Shown here: piece after piece, positions 7,060-14,753 of the stretch
Position numbering within the stretch: position 1 is the first letter of the stretch
How the letters are laid out: each line of letters starts with the position of its first letter
Assembly (NCBI RefSeq): GCF_000239695.1
Contig: NZ_JH470338.1
Coordinates: 186,001-250,000, forward strand
DNA: 64,000 nucleotides
Direction: 5' to 3'
DNA from: Actinomyces graevenitzii C83
GTDB taxonomy: Bacteria; Actinomycetota; Actinomycetes; Actinomycetales; Actinomycetaceae
Made by a program: the position numbers and the translations under genes
The notes under the pieces: generated by a model
Databases searched by the model: none
What the model was told of the DNA's origin: nothing
The model's input: only the letters and a program-made list of their open reading frames with translations

Positions 7060-7408
7060 TTAGTTATTGGCCTGCTTTTGGGAGCAGTCATTGCACAGGC
7101 CGAAGAATTCGGCCACGTGCTCTACCTTGGTGAAACCATTGGCTGAGGCAATGTCATTCACCCAGTTTTCAAACAGGGAGCCGGCAATCTCCACCGCCTT
7201 GCCGCAGCTGCGGCACACCAAGTGGTGATGGTGCCCCTCGTTAGTGCACAGACGATACAGGGCTTCGCCGTCGTCGGAGCGGACCGTATCTACCAAATCC
7301 TCCTCAGCCAAAGACTGCAAATTCCGGTAGACCGTAGCCAAACCAACCTTAGTGCCCTCCTCCTCAAGCTCGGCGTGAATCTGCTGGGCAGAAAGAAACA
7401 CCTGGCTG
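7060..7408 (-). pseudogene. Second, 5'-truncated copy of zur
   Basis: The frame encodes residues from FLSAQQIHAELEEEGTKVGLATVYRNLQSL to the C-terminus FFGLCNDCSQKQANN, the same as the intact zur at 9924-10334 except for Asn instead of His in WVNDIA. The first 20 or so residues and the start region are missing; at 7409 the sequence becomes unrelated. Zinc-binding CxxC pairs (CRSCG and CNDC) and the HHHH run are kept, but the DNA-binding winged helix is incomplete, so a functional regulator is unlikely. Only one of ten nucleotide differences from the intact copy changes the protein. Confidence 0.9.
7061..7408. repeat. Direct repeat, left copy (zur 3' end)
   Basis: 348 bases match 9925-10272 with ten substitutions and no gaps, in the same orientation. 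The repeats flank the BREX-like/ATPase/TOPRIM cassette. They mark either an integration event that recreated the zur 3' end or recombination between related strains, and they could allow deletion of the cassette. Confidence 0.93.
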
Positions 7409-7517
7409 TCGAAACGAGGGCGGTTGGATTCGCAGTGGGGACGCCGCTGTGTGATGATAGTGGCTGTCTTGGCGGAGATCCCGCTGCGTGCATTCGGGGA
7501 GACCGTGAGGGGGTGTC

Positions 7518-7760
7518 GTGTTGGATCGGAGTATTTCCTCGACTATTACGGTGGGTGGCGCGACGAATGCTGGGACGTTTGAGGCAGCGGAGCTGATGGT
7601 TGCCGGTATGAATGCCCGCGAGGCGAGCGGCGTGTTGTTCGAGCAGAATCTGGTGGTTGCGGATTCAGAATCGACAAGGAGGCGCTTGGCGACTGCGACG
7701 ACGAAGCATCTGTCGTTCCTTGAGGATGATGCTCTTCGTTTCGTTGCGAATCGCGACTGA
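7518..7760 (+). pseudogene. BrxA-like (DUF1819) N-terminal fragment
   Basis: An 80-codon frame from GTG 7518 reads RSISSTITVGGATNAGTFEAAELMVAGMNAREASGVLFEQNLVV, then STRRRLATATTKHLSFL. The pattern of a leading F/E helix, a G-x(3)-E turn, a short 'eNL' segment and an S-x-R-R-L helix with R/K-x-L-x-x-L matches the start of BrxA, the small first protein of BREX phage-defence loci. BrxA is about 200 residues, so more than half is missing. The gap between 7409 and 7518 shows no other gene. The call gains weight from the PglZ-like fragment on the other side of the cassette, but remains a motif-level reading. Confidence 0.45.
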
Positions 7761-7873
7761 CCTGAAGTGGGCTTGCGGAGAAATCAAGAAGAACAACGTG
7801 TGGTGGTCCTGACAGTGCCTCCACCCCGTGGGACACTGGAGAGGCACCCGGTCTAGCAACGAAAGGACGCGAC

Positions 7874-9028
7874 GTGAAGCTGACGCACATCGCCATCACG
7901 AACTGGCGCAACTTCGCCCACATCGAGTTCGACATGTCCTCGCGCCTCTTCGTCGTCGGCCCCAACTCCTCAGGAAAGACCAACCTTCTCGGCGCACTGC
8001 GATTCCTGGGTGATATTGGGCGCCGTGGGCTTGTGGCCGCTTCGGAGGATCTGGGTGGCCCAGACCGATACTTTCGTTCTGGCGCGGATTCTGCCGCTTT
8101 CGTCGCGACGTTCAACGACACCCAGAACTCGGCGGAATTCGCTTTGTTTCTTCGGCTGATGTCGGCGGGTCCCAAGTCGACGAAACGCGGCAGTGATGCC
8201 GATCAAACGTTCGCGTTTCCGATGACGGATCCACTCACTGGTGAGCCCAACGACAGGTATCTGGACGTTCATCAAACAATCACGGCAGGGGGCAAGAAGC
8301 CTGCAGACGAAGGCGAGTCCTTCCCGGTTGAAGATGAGGAAGCGCAGCGAACAAGAGTTCGTCAAACCCTCGCGGGCATCCGATACATCCATCCGAATCC
8401 CAAGAAGATGCTTGAGCGTTCAGATCGCTACGACCCCGACCACGGGACGGGCTTCTTCCAGCACGCGGGGCGCTTCTCGGATCAGCAGCTGGATGCCGTG
8501 GTCGATCGTATTCGCCCGATCATGGCCTCGGTGGTTCCGGAAATCCCGAACCTGTCTTACCAGCGGATGGGGCTCGGCACGGAGGTAGTGTTCTACAGCG
8601 ATACTCCCGTTCGTGGGGCGAGCGGCGTCTACTCGCACGAGCAGTTCTCCGAGGGAACGCTGCGCCTGCTTGGCATGCTTTTTGACCTGGCGACGCTACC
8701 GCGCGACACGAGCGTCGTCCTCATCGAAGAACCCGAGACCTTCCTGCAGGCCTCCGTCGTCCGTTCGCTCCCCTCGCTGCTGGCAGAGGTCGCCATGAAC
8801 CGTGACGTGCAGATGGTCATCAGCACCCATTCGCCGGAACTCATCGACTCCGAGCTGGTGCTCCCCAGCCAGGTCCTGATGTTGCGCTCGGAGAACGGGG
8901 AGACGACGGGTGAGCTGCTGTCGGAGTCGAACGACCCGCGCATCAAAGCCGTGGTTAGCGCTGGCCTGCCCAAGTCGCAGGGCATCGACGCTGTCAATGG
9001 TCGCACGATTCCCCTGGGAACCTGGTAA
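7874..9028 (+). CDS. AAA/ABC-type ATPase of an ATPase-TOPRIM defence pair
   Basis: This 384-residue protein is RecF/OLD-like. It has an N-terminal strand and Walker A (FVVGPNSSGKTNLLG, residues 26-40), an ABC-like signature FSEGTLRLLGML (258-269), Walker B VVLIEEPETFL (281-291), and a histidine switch STHSPELIDS (317-326). The middle carries a variable insert (about 95-180). The GTG at 7874 follows AAAGGA by 7 bases, and its stop is 3 bases before the partner gene. Related ATPases act with TOPRIM nucleases in OLD, Gabija and PARIS defence systems, where the ATPase senses and gates the nuclease. All motifs are intact, so it is likely functional. The exact family is uncertain. Confidence 0.85.
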   Translation: MKLTHIAITNWRNFAHIEFDMSSRLFVVGPNSSGKTNLLGALRFLGDIGRRGLVAASEDLGGPDRYFRSGADSAAFVATFNDTQNSAEFALFLRLMSAGPKSTKRGSDADQTFAFPMTDPLTGEPNDRYLDVHQTITAGGKKPADEGESFPVEDEEAQRTRVRQTLAGIRYIHPNPKKMLERSDRYDPDHGTGFFQHAGRFSDQQLDAVVDRIRPIMASVVPEIPNLSYQRMGLGTEVVFYSDTPVRGASGVYSHEQFSEGTLRLLGMLFDLATLPRDTSVVLIEEPETFLQASVVRSLPSLLAEVAMNRDVQMVISTHSPELIDSELVLPSQVLMLRSENGETTGELLSESNDPRIKAVVSAGLPKSQGIDAVNGRTIPLGTW

Positions 9029-9031
9029 GCG

Positions 9032-9682
9032 ATGGAGGGCTACGTCTACGCCCAGGTCATCGTCGAGGGCTCGACTGACATACCGGTTGTTACCGCGCTG
9101 ATGTACGCGGCGGGATGGGCCGATAGTGAATTCTCTGTCACGAGCGCCAACGGCAAGGGTGCGATTGACAGGGATATCAAGAAGTACTGGGAAGCCGCTC
9201 GCGTTCTCCCATACGTCATCTTTCGTGACCTCGATCAGGACGGTGAGGGATGCCCCGTGACACTTCGTGCGGAACTCGTCGAACACACTCCGGGTGAGTC
9301 ACCGGATCTGCTAATTCGGATCGTCGACCAGTGTATCGAGTCGTGGATCCTGGCGGATCGGCAGGGCGTCGCAGAGTTCTGCGGCAGATCGGTGGCGAGT
9401 GTAAAGCCGCCCGCCTCCCACCACAAGCCCTACCTGCTCCGCATGATGAAGGACGCGAAGCTCAAGGATGCTGTCGAAGAAAAGGGACGCGAGCTGGATT
9501 TTGGTCCCGCTTACGCGCTACACCTACAGCGCCTCATGACGCGCCATTGGAGTATCGAGCGTGCCGCCGTCGAAAGCGATAGCCTCAGGCGTGCACTGGA
9601 GCGCCTGACGGACCTGCATTACCGACTCGGAGGAGGCACACAAGGAGCGGAATCGATGCCTCTCGGCTGGCAGAGGAACTGA
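9032..9682 (+). CDS. TOPRIM-like (DUF4276-type) nuclease partner
   Basis: This 216-residue protein starts 3 bases after the ATPase gene. AQVIVEGSTDIPVV (residues 7-20) contains the acidic EGxTD element and VIFRDLDQDGEG (62-73) the DxD element of a TOPRIM fold, which binds metal and cuts nucleic acid. VDQCIESWILAD and a helical C-terminus follow. Such proteins are effectors of two-gene ATPase/TOPRIM defence modules. The protein resembles the DUF4276 group more than the DUF4435 AriB of PARIS, judged only from motif spacing. The last residues overlap the region where the PglZ-like frame and an SD lie, so its C-terminus may have been altered. Confidence 0.75.
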   Translation: MEGYVYAQVIVEGSTDIPVVTALMYAAGWADSEFSVTSANGKGAIDRDIKKYWEAARVLPYVIFRDLDQDGEGCPVTLRAELVEHTPGESPDLLIRIVDQCIESWILADRQGVAEFCGRSVASVKPPASHHKPYLLRMMKDAKLKDAVEEKGRELDFGPAYALHLQRLMTRHWSIERAAVESDSLRRALERLTDLHYRLGGGTQGAESMPLGWQRN

Positions 9683-9927
9683 ACGCCTTGCTCGAGCAGG
9701 GGCGTATCGTCACGTGGTTGGATCGCAACAGCGAATATGCGGACGACCTTGACACCGTCCAAGAACTGCTCGACGACGCCACCCTGATCACCATCAACGC
9801 CAACCTCTTCGAGACCAAACTCCGCATCTTTGCAGAAGACACCAAGTCTCGCTACGCGCCCTTCTTCAAATCCAGCGCGCGTGTTGCCGACCTCAAGAAG
9901 CACCTCGGAGCTTTGTTTGTTGGCTAG
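9655..9927 (+). pseudogene. PglZ-like N-terminal fragment (BREX remnant)
   Basis: The frame reads DASRLAEELNALLEQGRIVTWLDRNSEYADDLDTVQELLDDATLITINANLF, then ETKLRIFAEDTKSRYAPFF. This is the N-terminal pattern of PglZ-family proteins: a helix, then RIVxWxDxxxEYxDDL, a strand pair, and NxFxxKxxI followed by xDxxSRY. PglZ is a long alkaline-phosphatase-superfamily protein essential in BREX; only about 90 residues remain before the zur repeat cuts it. AAGGAG at 9642-9647 precedes an ATG at 9656, but that ATG is in a neighbouring frame, so a frameshift lies at the start (TTG 9688 is the only in-frame option). It is non-functional. Confidence 0.5.
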
Positions 9928-10334
9928 TTATTGGCCTGCTTTTGGGAGCAGTCATTGCACAGGCCGAAGAATTCAGCCACGTGCTCTACCTTGGTAAAAC
10001 CATTGGCTGAGGCAATGTCATGCACCCAGTTTTCAAACAAGGAGCCGGCAATCTCCACCGCCTTGCCGCAGCTGCGGCACACCAAGTGGTGATGGTGGCC
10101 CTCGTTAGTGCACAGACGATACAGGGCCTCGCCGTCGTCGGAACGAACCGTATCTACTAAATCCTCCTCAGCCAAAGACTGCAAATTCCGGTAGACCGTA
10201 GCCAAACCAACCTTAGTGCCCTCCTCCTCAAGCTCGGCGTGAATCTGTTGGGCAGAAAGAAACACCTGGCTGCGCTCCAACAAATCCACAATCGCGCTGC
10301 GCTGCCAAGTAGAGCGGCGCTTAACCTCAGCCAC
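9924..10334 (-). CDS. zur: Zinc uptake regulator Zur (Fur family)
   Basis: This 136-residue Fur-family repressor has a winged helix (RRSTWQRSAIVDLLERSQVFLSAQQIHAELEEEGTKVGLATVYRNLQSLAEE), a dimerisation/zinc domain with HHHHLVCRSCGKAVEI, and a C-terminal CNDC pair for structural zinc. Its position as last gene of a znuA-znuC-znuB operon identifies it as Zur rather than Fur. The GTG at 10334 is chosen over an upstream start because GGAGG lies 6 bases before it and it overlaps the znuB stop. Zinc-bound Zur should repress its own operon through the operator before znuA. The last 348 bases are duplicated at 7061-7408; this copy is the intact one. Confidence 0.92.
   Translation of the reverse strand: MAEVKRRSTWQRSAIVDLLERSQVFLSAQQIHAELEEEGTKVGLATVYRNLQSLAEEDLVDTVRSDDGEALYRLCTNEGHHHHLVCRSCGKAVEIAGSLFENWVHDIASANGFTKVEHVAEFFGLCNDCSQKQANN
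9925..10272. repeat. Direct repeat, right copy (zur 3' end)
   Basis: Partner of 7061-7408. It lies inside the intact zur gene. The right-hand boundary at 10272 is where the intact gene continues into codons absent from the left copy. Confidence 0.93.
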
Positions 10335-11238
10335 GGCTAGCCTCCACCTCAGGTAAACGTCCATCCACTAGACGCTCATCCTCCAAATCCTTGCGTTTAA
10401 ACACTCGCTTAGCGCCCCACGTCAACACAGCCGTCAACGCGTAGGTGGCCACCAGCAGGCACACAATCATGGCGCCGGGAGAGACCGCCACCGCATAGGT
10501 GATAAACAAGCCAGCCAGGCAGGCGCACACACCCAAAACCATGGCCAGATTCATGGTGCGCCCAAAAGAATGCGAAACCAACTGGGCAATCGCCACGGGC
10601 ACAATCATCACCGCGCTCACCAGCAGCACGCCCACCACCCGCATAGAAACAGACACTGTCAAGGCAGAAACTACGGCCACCAAAATGTTGAGCACACCCA
10701 CCGGCAAGCCGCAGGCGCGCGCAAACTCCTCATCGTGGCATAGCGCAAACAGAGGGCCGCGTAGGCCAATACCTACCGCCAAGATCAGCAGTGCCAACAC
10801 GGCTGTGGTGCGCACATCGTTTTCAGAAACCGTGGCTATAGAACCAAACAGGTAGCTGTTCAAATTAGTGGTGGTGCCGCCAGCAAACTTAATCAGGATC
10901 ACGCCCCCGGCAATGCCGCCATAAAACAAGATTGCCAGTGCCACGTCGCCGCGCGTATGCCCAGCCTGACGGATCAGCTCAATCAGCAGCGCCCCCGCCA
11001 AGGAAGCCACAATTGCGCCAGGAACCGCCAAAGCGTCGGCAGGGCTAACCCCCAGCCAGGCACCCACCAGCCAGCCCAGGGCCACACCGGTTAAAGAGAC
11101 GTGCCCAATACCGTCACCCATCAGCGCCAGGCCACGCTGCACCAGGTATGTGCCCACCACCGGGGCGGCTAGGCCCACCAGCACGGCGGCAATCAGGGCC
11201 CGCTGCATCAGTGGGGAAGCAAGCATTTCAGTGATCAT
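10327..11238 (-). CDS. znuB: Zinc ABC transporter, membrane permease
   Basis: This 303-residue ABC-3 family permease has about eight hydrophobic segments. It includes ALIAAVLVGLAAPVVGTYLVQRGLALMGDGIGHVSLTGVALG, the conserved Zn/Mn permease start with the DGIGHVSLTG motif, and CHDEEFARACGLPVGVLN, a family motif on the cytoplasmic side. It forms the channel for zinc bound by ZnuA, powered by ZnuC. It begins with ATG after GGAGG and overlaps zur at its 3' end, consistent with coupled translation. Manganese as substrate cannot be excluded from sequence alone, but the His-rich ZnuA and the linked Zur favour zinc. Confidence 0.92.
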   Translation of the reverse strand: MITEMLASPLMQRALIAAVLVGLAAPVVGTYLVQRGLALMGDGIGHVSLTGVALGWLVGAWLGVSPADALAVPGAIVASLAGALLIELIRQAGHTRGDVALAILFYGGIAGGVILIKFAGGTTTNLNSYLFGSIATVSENDVRTTAVLALLILAVGIGLRGPLFALCHDEEFARACGLPVGVLNILVAVVSALTVSVSMRVVGVLLVSAVMIVPVAIAQLVSHSFGRTMNLAMVLGVCACLAGLFITYAVAVSPGAMIVCLLVATYALTAVLTWGAKRVFKRKDLEDERLVDGRLPEVEASRG

Positions 11239-11248
11239 GTCGGCCTCC

Positions 11249-12177
11249 TCAATCAGCCTGGTTTAGATGCAGGTTAGGGGCGTGGTGGTGCACATAGGCT
11301 GGAGCGGCCGAATGCGGGTCCAGGTGGTCACAGTCCGGCTCACAGTCTGGCTCTGGCCCGTAGCCCGGCTCTCGCTCTGGGGTGCGCTCTGGCCCGCGCC
11401 CCGGCTCCCGCTTCGAATCGCGCCCCGGCTCCCGCTTCGAATCGCGCCCCGGCTCATGGGCGGCCAAGGAGCGGCTGGCAACCACGCGCCCATCAGCCAA
11501 AGTCACGGTGCGATCCACCAGACCGGCCAGTTCACCCATCTCATGCAGCACCGTGACCAGGGTGATGCCCTGCTCTCGCAGCTGGGCCAGGCAGTCAGCT
11601 AAGCCCTGACGGCTGGCACGGTCCACCCCGCCAAGGGCTCATCCAAAAACAGCAGCTGCGGGCGGCGCACCAGGGCGCGAGCAATCATCACGCGCTGAGC
11701 CTGGCCGCCAGAAAACACCTGCACATGGTCATTGGCGCGTTTAGCCAGCCCCACCTGGGCTAAAGCCTCCATGGCCTGCGCCTTAGCGCCTCCGCCCCAG
11801 CTGGCAAAAGGCCGCCCCGGGCCCAGCAGCCCCGAGCGCACCACCTCCAGGGCGGTGGCGGGCACGCCCGCTGTGGCCGAGACACGCTGGGGCACATACC
11901 CCACTCGCATCCAGGGCACTTGGTGGCGTTTAGACAGCGAAGTGCCAAAAAGCTGCACGTCACCATCCGCCAGAGGGTAAAGTCCCAGGCAGGCCTTAAT
12001 TAGGGTTGATTTTCCACATCCGTTAGCGCCCAATAACGCCACAGACTCCCCGCGCTCAACCGTTAGCGACACCTGATGCAAAATATGTGTGGAACCCATG
12101 ACTACATCAATGGAATCCACCTTCAGGGGTGGTTGAGCGGGGGAGTTGGCGTGGGCGTGCTTAAGTGCAGCGCTCAC
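11249..12177 (-). pseudogene. znuC: Zinc ABC transporter ATPase with one-base frameshift
   Basis: From GTG 12177 (overlapping the znuA stop) the frame encodes Walker A GANGCGKST (residues 50-58), the signature FSGGQAQRVMIARAL and Walker B LLFLDEPLAG. It then shifts at a run of four C on the plus strand (11626-11629). One extra base there would give LAGVDRASRQGLADCLAQL and restore the D-loop, the H-loop (TVLHEMGEL) and the C-terminus. The C-terminal tail has 24-base tandem repeats (11395-11455), and is rich in Arg/Glu/Pro and then His. The short run suggests slippage or a sequencing error; if real, the transporter loses its ATPase, though operon neighbours are intact. Confidence 0.85.
11395..11455. 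repeat. 24-base tandem repeat in znuC 3' end
   Basis: Two perfect 24-base units (11395-11418 and 11419-11442) and a 13-base partial unit. They encode repeated GRDSKREP in the C-terminal tail of ZnuC, outside the conserved nucleotide-binding domain. Copy number is likely variable. Confidence 0.9.
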
Positions 12178-13160
12178 TTGCAGTTCAAAGCCTCACGTAG
12201 GTTAGTCAGGTTGGTGGTCATGGCGCCCTCGTAGTCGCCCTTTTCGGGGGCGGACTCGATGGGGCTAAGCACCGAGGTCTTGGCGCCGGTTTCCTTAGCT
12301 ACGGCCTGGGCGGTCTTGGGGGAAACTAGCTCTTCAGTGAAGATGGTGGTGGTGCCGGTCTGCTTAACCACCTGCTTGACCTTGGCGATGTCTGCGGGGG
12401 AGGGCTCGGAGTCGGGGTCAATACCCGAGACTGAAACCTGGGTTAGTCCGTAGCGCTCAGCTAGGTAGCCAAATGCGGCGTGGCTGGTGACGAAAGTCTT
12501 GCGGGTGCACTGGCTCAGGCCCTGCTTGTAGCTGGTGTCGAGTTTGGTCAGCTTAGCCAGGGTGGTTTTGAGGTTGGCGTCGTAGTCAGCCTTGTGGGAA
12601 GGGTCAGCCTTTACTAGCGCCGCGTGCACCTGCTTGGCGGCGTCAGCCATGCGGGTGGGGTCGAGCCAGAAGTGCGGGTCAGTGCTGCCGTGGTCATGGT
12701 CGTGATCGTCGTGGTCAGCTTCGGTGGCCGACGACGACGCCGCAGCCTCGTGGTCATGATCGTCACCGTCGTGGTCGGCGTGCTTTTCCAGCTTCACCGA
12801 GCTGGCCAGGTTCACCACGGTGGGGCCAGAAACCTGCTTGACCGCATCATCTAGGGAGGACTGGAAACCGGCTACATAAACCACCATCTTGGCGCTAGAT
12901 AGCTTGGTGACGTCCTTGGGGGAGAGCTCAAAATCGTGCGGCTCTACGTTGGCGGGAGTTACCGAGTTGGCCTCAACGTGGCTGCCACCTACCGACTGCA
13001 CCAGGTAGTTAACCGGGTAGAAGGAAGTGGCCACCTTGATCTTGCCTGAGGAAGAACCCTCAGAGGTAGTGGAAGAGCCACAGGCGGCCGCTGAGAAGGT
13101 CAGCGCCAAAACTCCAGTGGCGGCTGCCAGGCGACGTAAAGCAGTACGATTAATATTCAT
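12174..13160 (-). CDS. znuA: Zinc-binding lipoprotein of ABC transporter
   Basis: This 328-residue cluster 9 solute-binding protein starts with a lipoprotein signal peptide (basic MNINRTALRRLAAATG, hydrophobic VLALTFS, lipobox SAAAC). Binding-site histidines appear in NVEPHDFELSPKDV and STDPHFWLDP, and in FVTSHAAFGYLAERYGL, with a C-terminal Glu/Asp region. A His/Asp-rich loop (HADHDGDDHDHE..., HDDHDHDHG) between them is typical of zinc-specific proteins. It captures zinc outside the membrane and delivers it to ZnuB. First gene of the operon; the ATG at 13160 is immediately behind the Zur operator and no SD precedes it, so the mRNA is probably leaderless. Confidence 0.93.
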   Translation of the reverse strand: MNINRTALRRLAAATGVLALTFSAAACGSSTTSEGSSSGKIKVATSFYPVNYLVQSVGGSHVEANSVTPANVEPHDFELSPKDVTKLSSAKMVVYVAGFQSSLDDAVKQVSGPTVVNLASSVKLEKHADHDGDDHDHEAAASSSATEADHDDHDHDHGSTDPHFWLDPTRMADAAKQVHAALVKADPSHKADYDANLKTTLAKLTKLDTSYKQGLSQCTRKTFVTSHAAFGYLAERYGLTQVSVSGIDPDSEPSPADIAKVKQVVKQTGTTTIFTEELVSPKTAQAVAKETGAKTSVLSPIESAPEKGDYEGAMTTNLTNLREALNCK

Positions 13161-13196
13161 GACAATCATTATCAGTAACGGCTCCGGCTTAGTCAA
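13160..13196 (-). promoter_or_regulatory. znuA promoter with overlapping Zur box
   Basis: On the minus strand TTGACT (13196-13191) and GATAAT (13173-13168) are 17 bases apart. TGATAATGATTGTCA (13174-13160) is a 7-1-7 palindrome with one mismatch, matching the actinobacterial Zur operator. It covers the -10 and the predicted start point, so zinc-bound Zur would block the operon that includes zur. Confidence 0.8.
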
Positions 13197-13358
13197 TTCG
13201 CCAGCCACCCGCAGGCGCAAGCTCACAGGCCCAGGCGCGAGCGGCGTCGTCGGCAATAAGCAAAAGCCACTAAACTAGAGGGAGCGCTGCGGGTTTGTTG
13301 GCCCGGGCGCATCGTTCCCGCCAGCCAGGCGTGGACAACGAAACTAAAAGGAGAACTC

Positions 13359-14753
13359 GTGGCTTCAACCCCCTCGCGTCTAGATAACGTAATCAACCTA
13401 GCTAAGCGACGCGGATTCGTATTCCCCTGTGGAGAGATCTACGGCGGTACCCGCTCAGCTTGGGATTACGGCCCGCTCGGCGTGGAGCTGAAAGAAAACA
13501 TCAAGCGCCAGTGGTGGCAGTACATGGTGCGCAGCCGTGCAGATGTGGTGGGGCTAGACTCCTCCGTGATCTTGCCGCGCGAGGTGTGGGTGGCCTCCGG
13601 TCACGTCAAGGCCTTCACTGACCCGCTAATCGAATGCACCTCCTGCCACAAGCGTCTGCGTGAAGACACCCTGCAGGAGGCCTACGCCGCCAAGCACGGC
13701 GTGGAAAACCCCGATGAGGTGCCGCTAAGCGACCTGGTGTGCCCCAACTGTGGCACTCGCGGCCAGTTCACTGAGCCCAAGGCTTTCTCCGGGCTACTTA
13801 AGACCTTCCTGGGCCCGGTAGATGATGAAGCCGGCCTGCACTACCTGCGTCCCGAAACTGCGCAGGGTATTTTCGTTAACTTCGCCAACGTCATGAGCGC
13901 CGCGCGTAAGAAGCCGCCGTTTGGTATTGGCCAGGTGGGTAAGTCTTTCCGCAACGAAATCACCCCCGGTAACTTCATTTTCCGCACCCGCGAATTTGAG
14001 CAGATGGAGCTGGAGTTCTTCGTGGAGCCGGGCACGGACGAAGAATGGCACCAGTACTGGATTGACTACCGCAAGGCCTGGTACGTGGGGCTGGGCATTG
14101 ACCCCGAAAACCTGCGTTTCTACGAGCACCCCAAGGAGAAGCTCTCCCACTACTCCAAGCGCACCGTGGACATCGAATACCGTTTCGGTTTCCAGGGCAG
14201 CGACTGGGGCGAGCTGGAGGGTATCGCCAACCGCACCGACTTTGACCTCAAGACCCACGCTGAGCACTCCGGCAAGGACCTAAGCTACTTTGACCAGACC
14301 AAGAACGAGCGTTGGGTGCCTTACGTAATTGAGCCCTCCGCCGGTCTGACCCGCTCGCTGATGGCCTTCCTGGTGGATGCTTACACCGAGGACGAGGCCC
14401 CCAACACCAAGGGTGGGGTAGACAAGCGCGTGGTGCTCAAGCTTGACCCGCGCCTGAGCCCGGTCAAGGCCGCTGTGCTGCCGCTGTCTCGCAAGCCTGA
14501 GCTGACCGGCCCCGCCTCCGAGCTGGCTGACCAGCTGCGTCAGTTCTGGAACGTGGAGTACGACGCCGCCGGTGCGGTGGGTCGCCGCTACCGTCGCCAG
14601 GATGAGATCGGCACCCCCTTCTGCATCACCTACGACTTTGACTCCCTGGAGGATGGCGCCGTCACCATCCGCGAGCGCGACACCATGGTTCAAGAGCGTA
14701 TCCCGCTCGACCAGGTGCAGCGTTACCTAGCTGAGCGTCTTGTAGGCTGCTAA
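13359..14753 (+). CDS. glyQS: Glycyl-tRNA synthetase (class II, dimeric type)
   Basis: This 464-residue enzyme charges tRNA-Gly. The N-terminus ([41 protein letters not shown]) is diagnostic, with a zinc knuckle CTSCHKRL...CPNCG. Class II motif 2 appears as [33 protein letters not shown], and the anticodon-binding domain is at the C-terminus. The length fits the family. GTG at 13359 follows AAAAGGAGAA. Its stop abuts the next gene's ATG with no gap. Confidence 0.97.
   Translation: MASTPSRLDNVINLAKRRGFVFPCGEIYGGTRSAWDYGPLGVELKENIKRQWWQYMVRSRADVVGLDSSVILPREVWVASGHVKAFTDPLIECTSCHKRLREDTLQEAYAAKHGVENPDEVPLSDLVCPNCGTRGQFTEPKAFSGLLKTFLGPVDDEAGLHYLRPETAQGIFVNFANVMSAARKKPPFGIGQVGKSFRNEITPGNFIFRTREFEQMELEFFVEPGTDEEWHQYWIDYRKAWYVGLGIDPENLRFYEHPKEKLSHYSKRTVDIEYRFGFQGSDWGELEGIANRTDFDLKTHAEHSGKDLSYFDQTKNERWVPYVIEPSAGLTRSLMAFLVDAYTEDEAPNTKGGVDKRVVLKLDPRLSPVKAAVLPLSRKPELTGPASELADQLRQFWNVEYDAAGAVGRRYRRQDEIGTPFCITYDFDSLEDGAVTIRERDTMVQERIPLDQVQRYLAERLVGC

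Noticed and set aside
7518..9927. Intact BREX system
   Set aside because: BrxB, BrxC, PglX and BrxL are absent and the BrxA- and PglZ-like pieces are short fragments.
7061..10272. Composite transposon bounded by the direct repeats
   Set aside because: No transposase, terminal inverted repeats or target duplication; the repeats are the zur coding sequence itself.
11395..11455. Possible CRISPR-like array
   Set aside because: Units are contiguous without spacers and lie in a coding tail.
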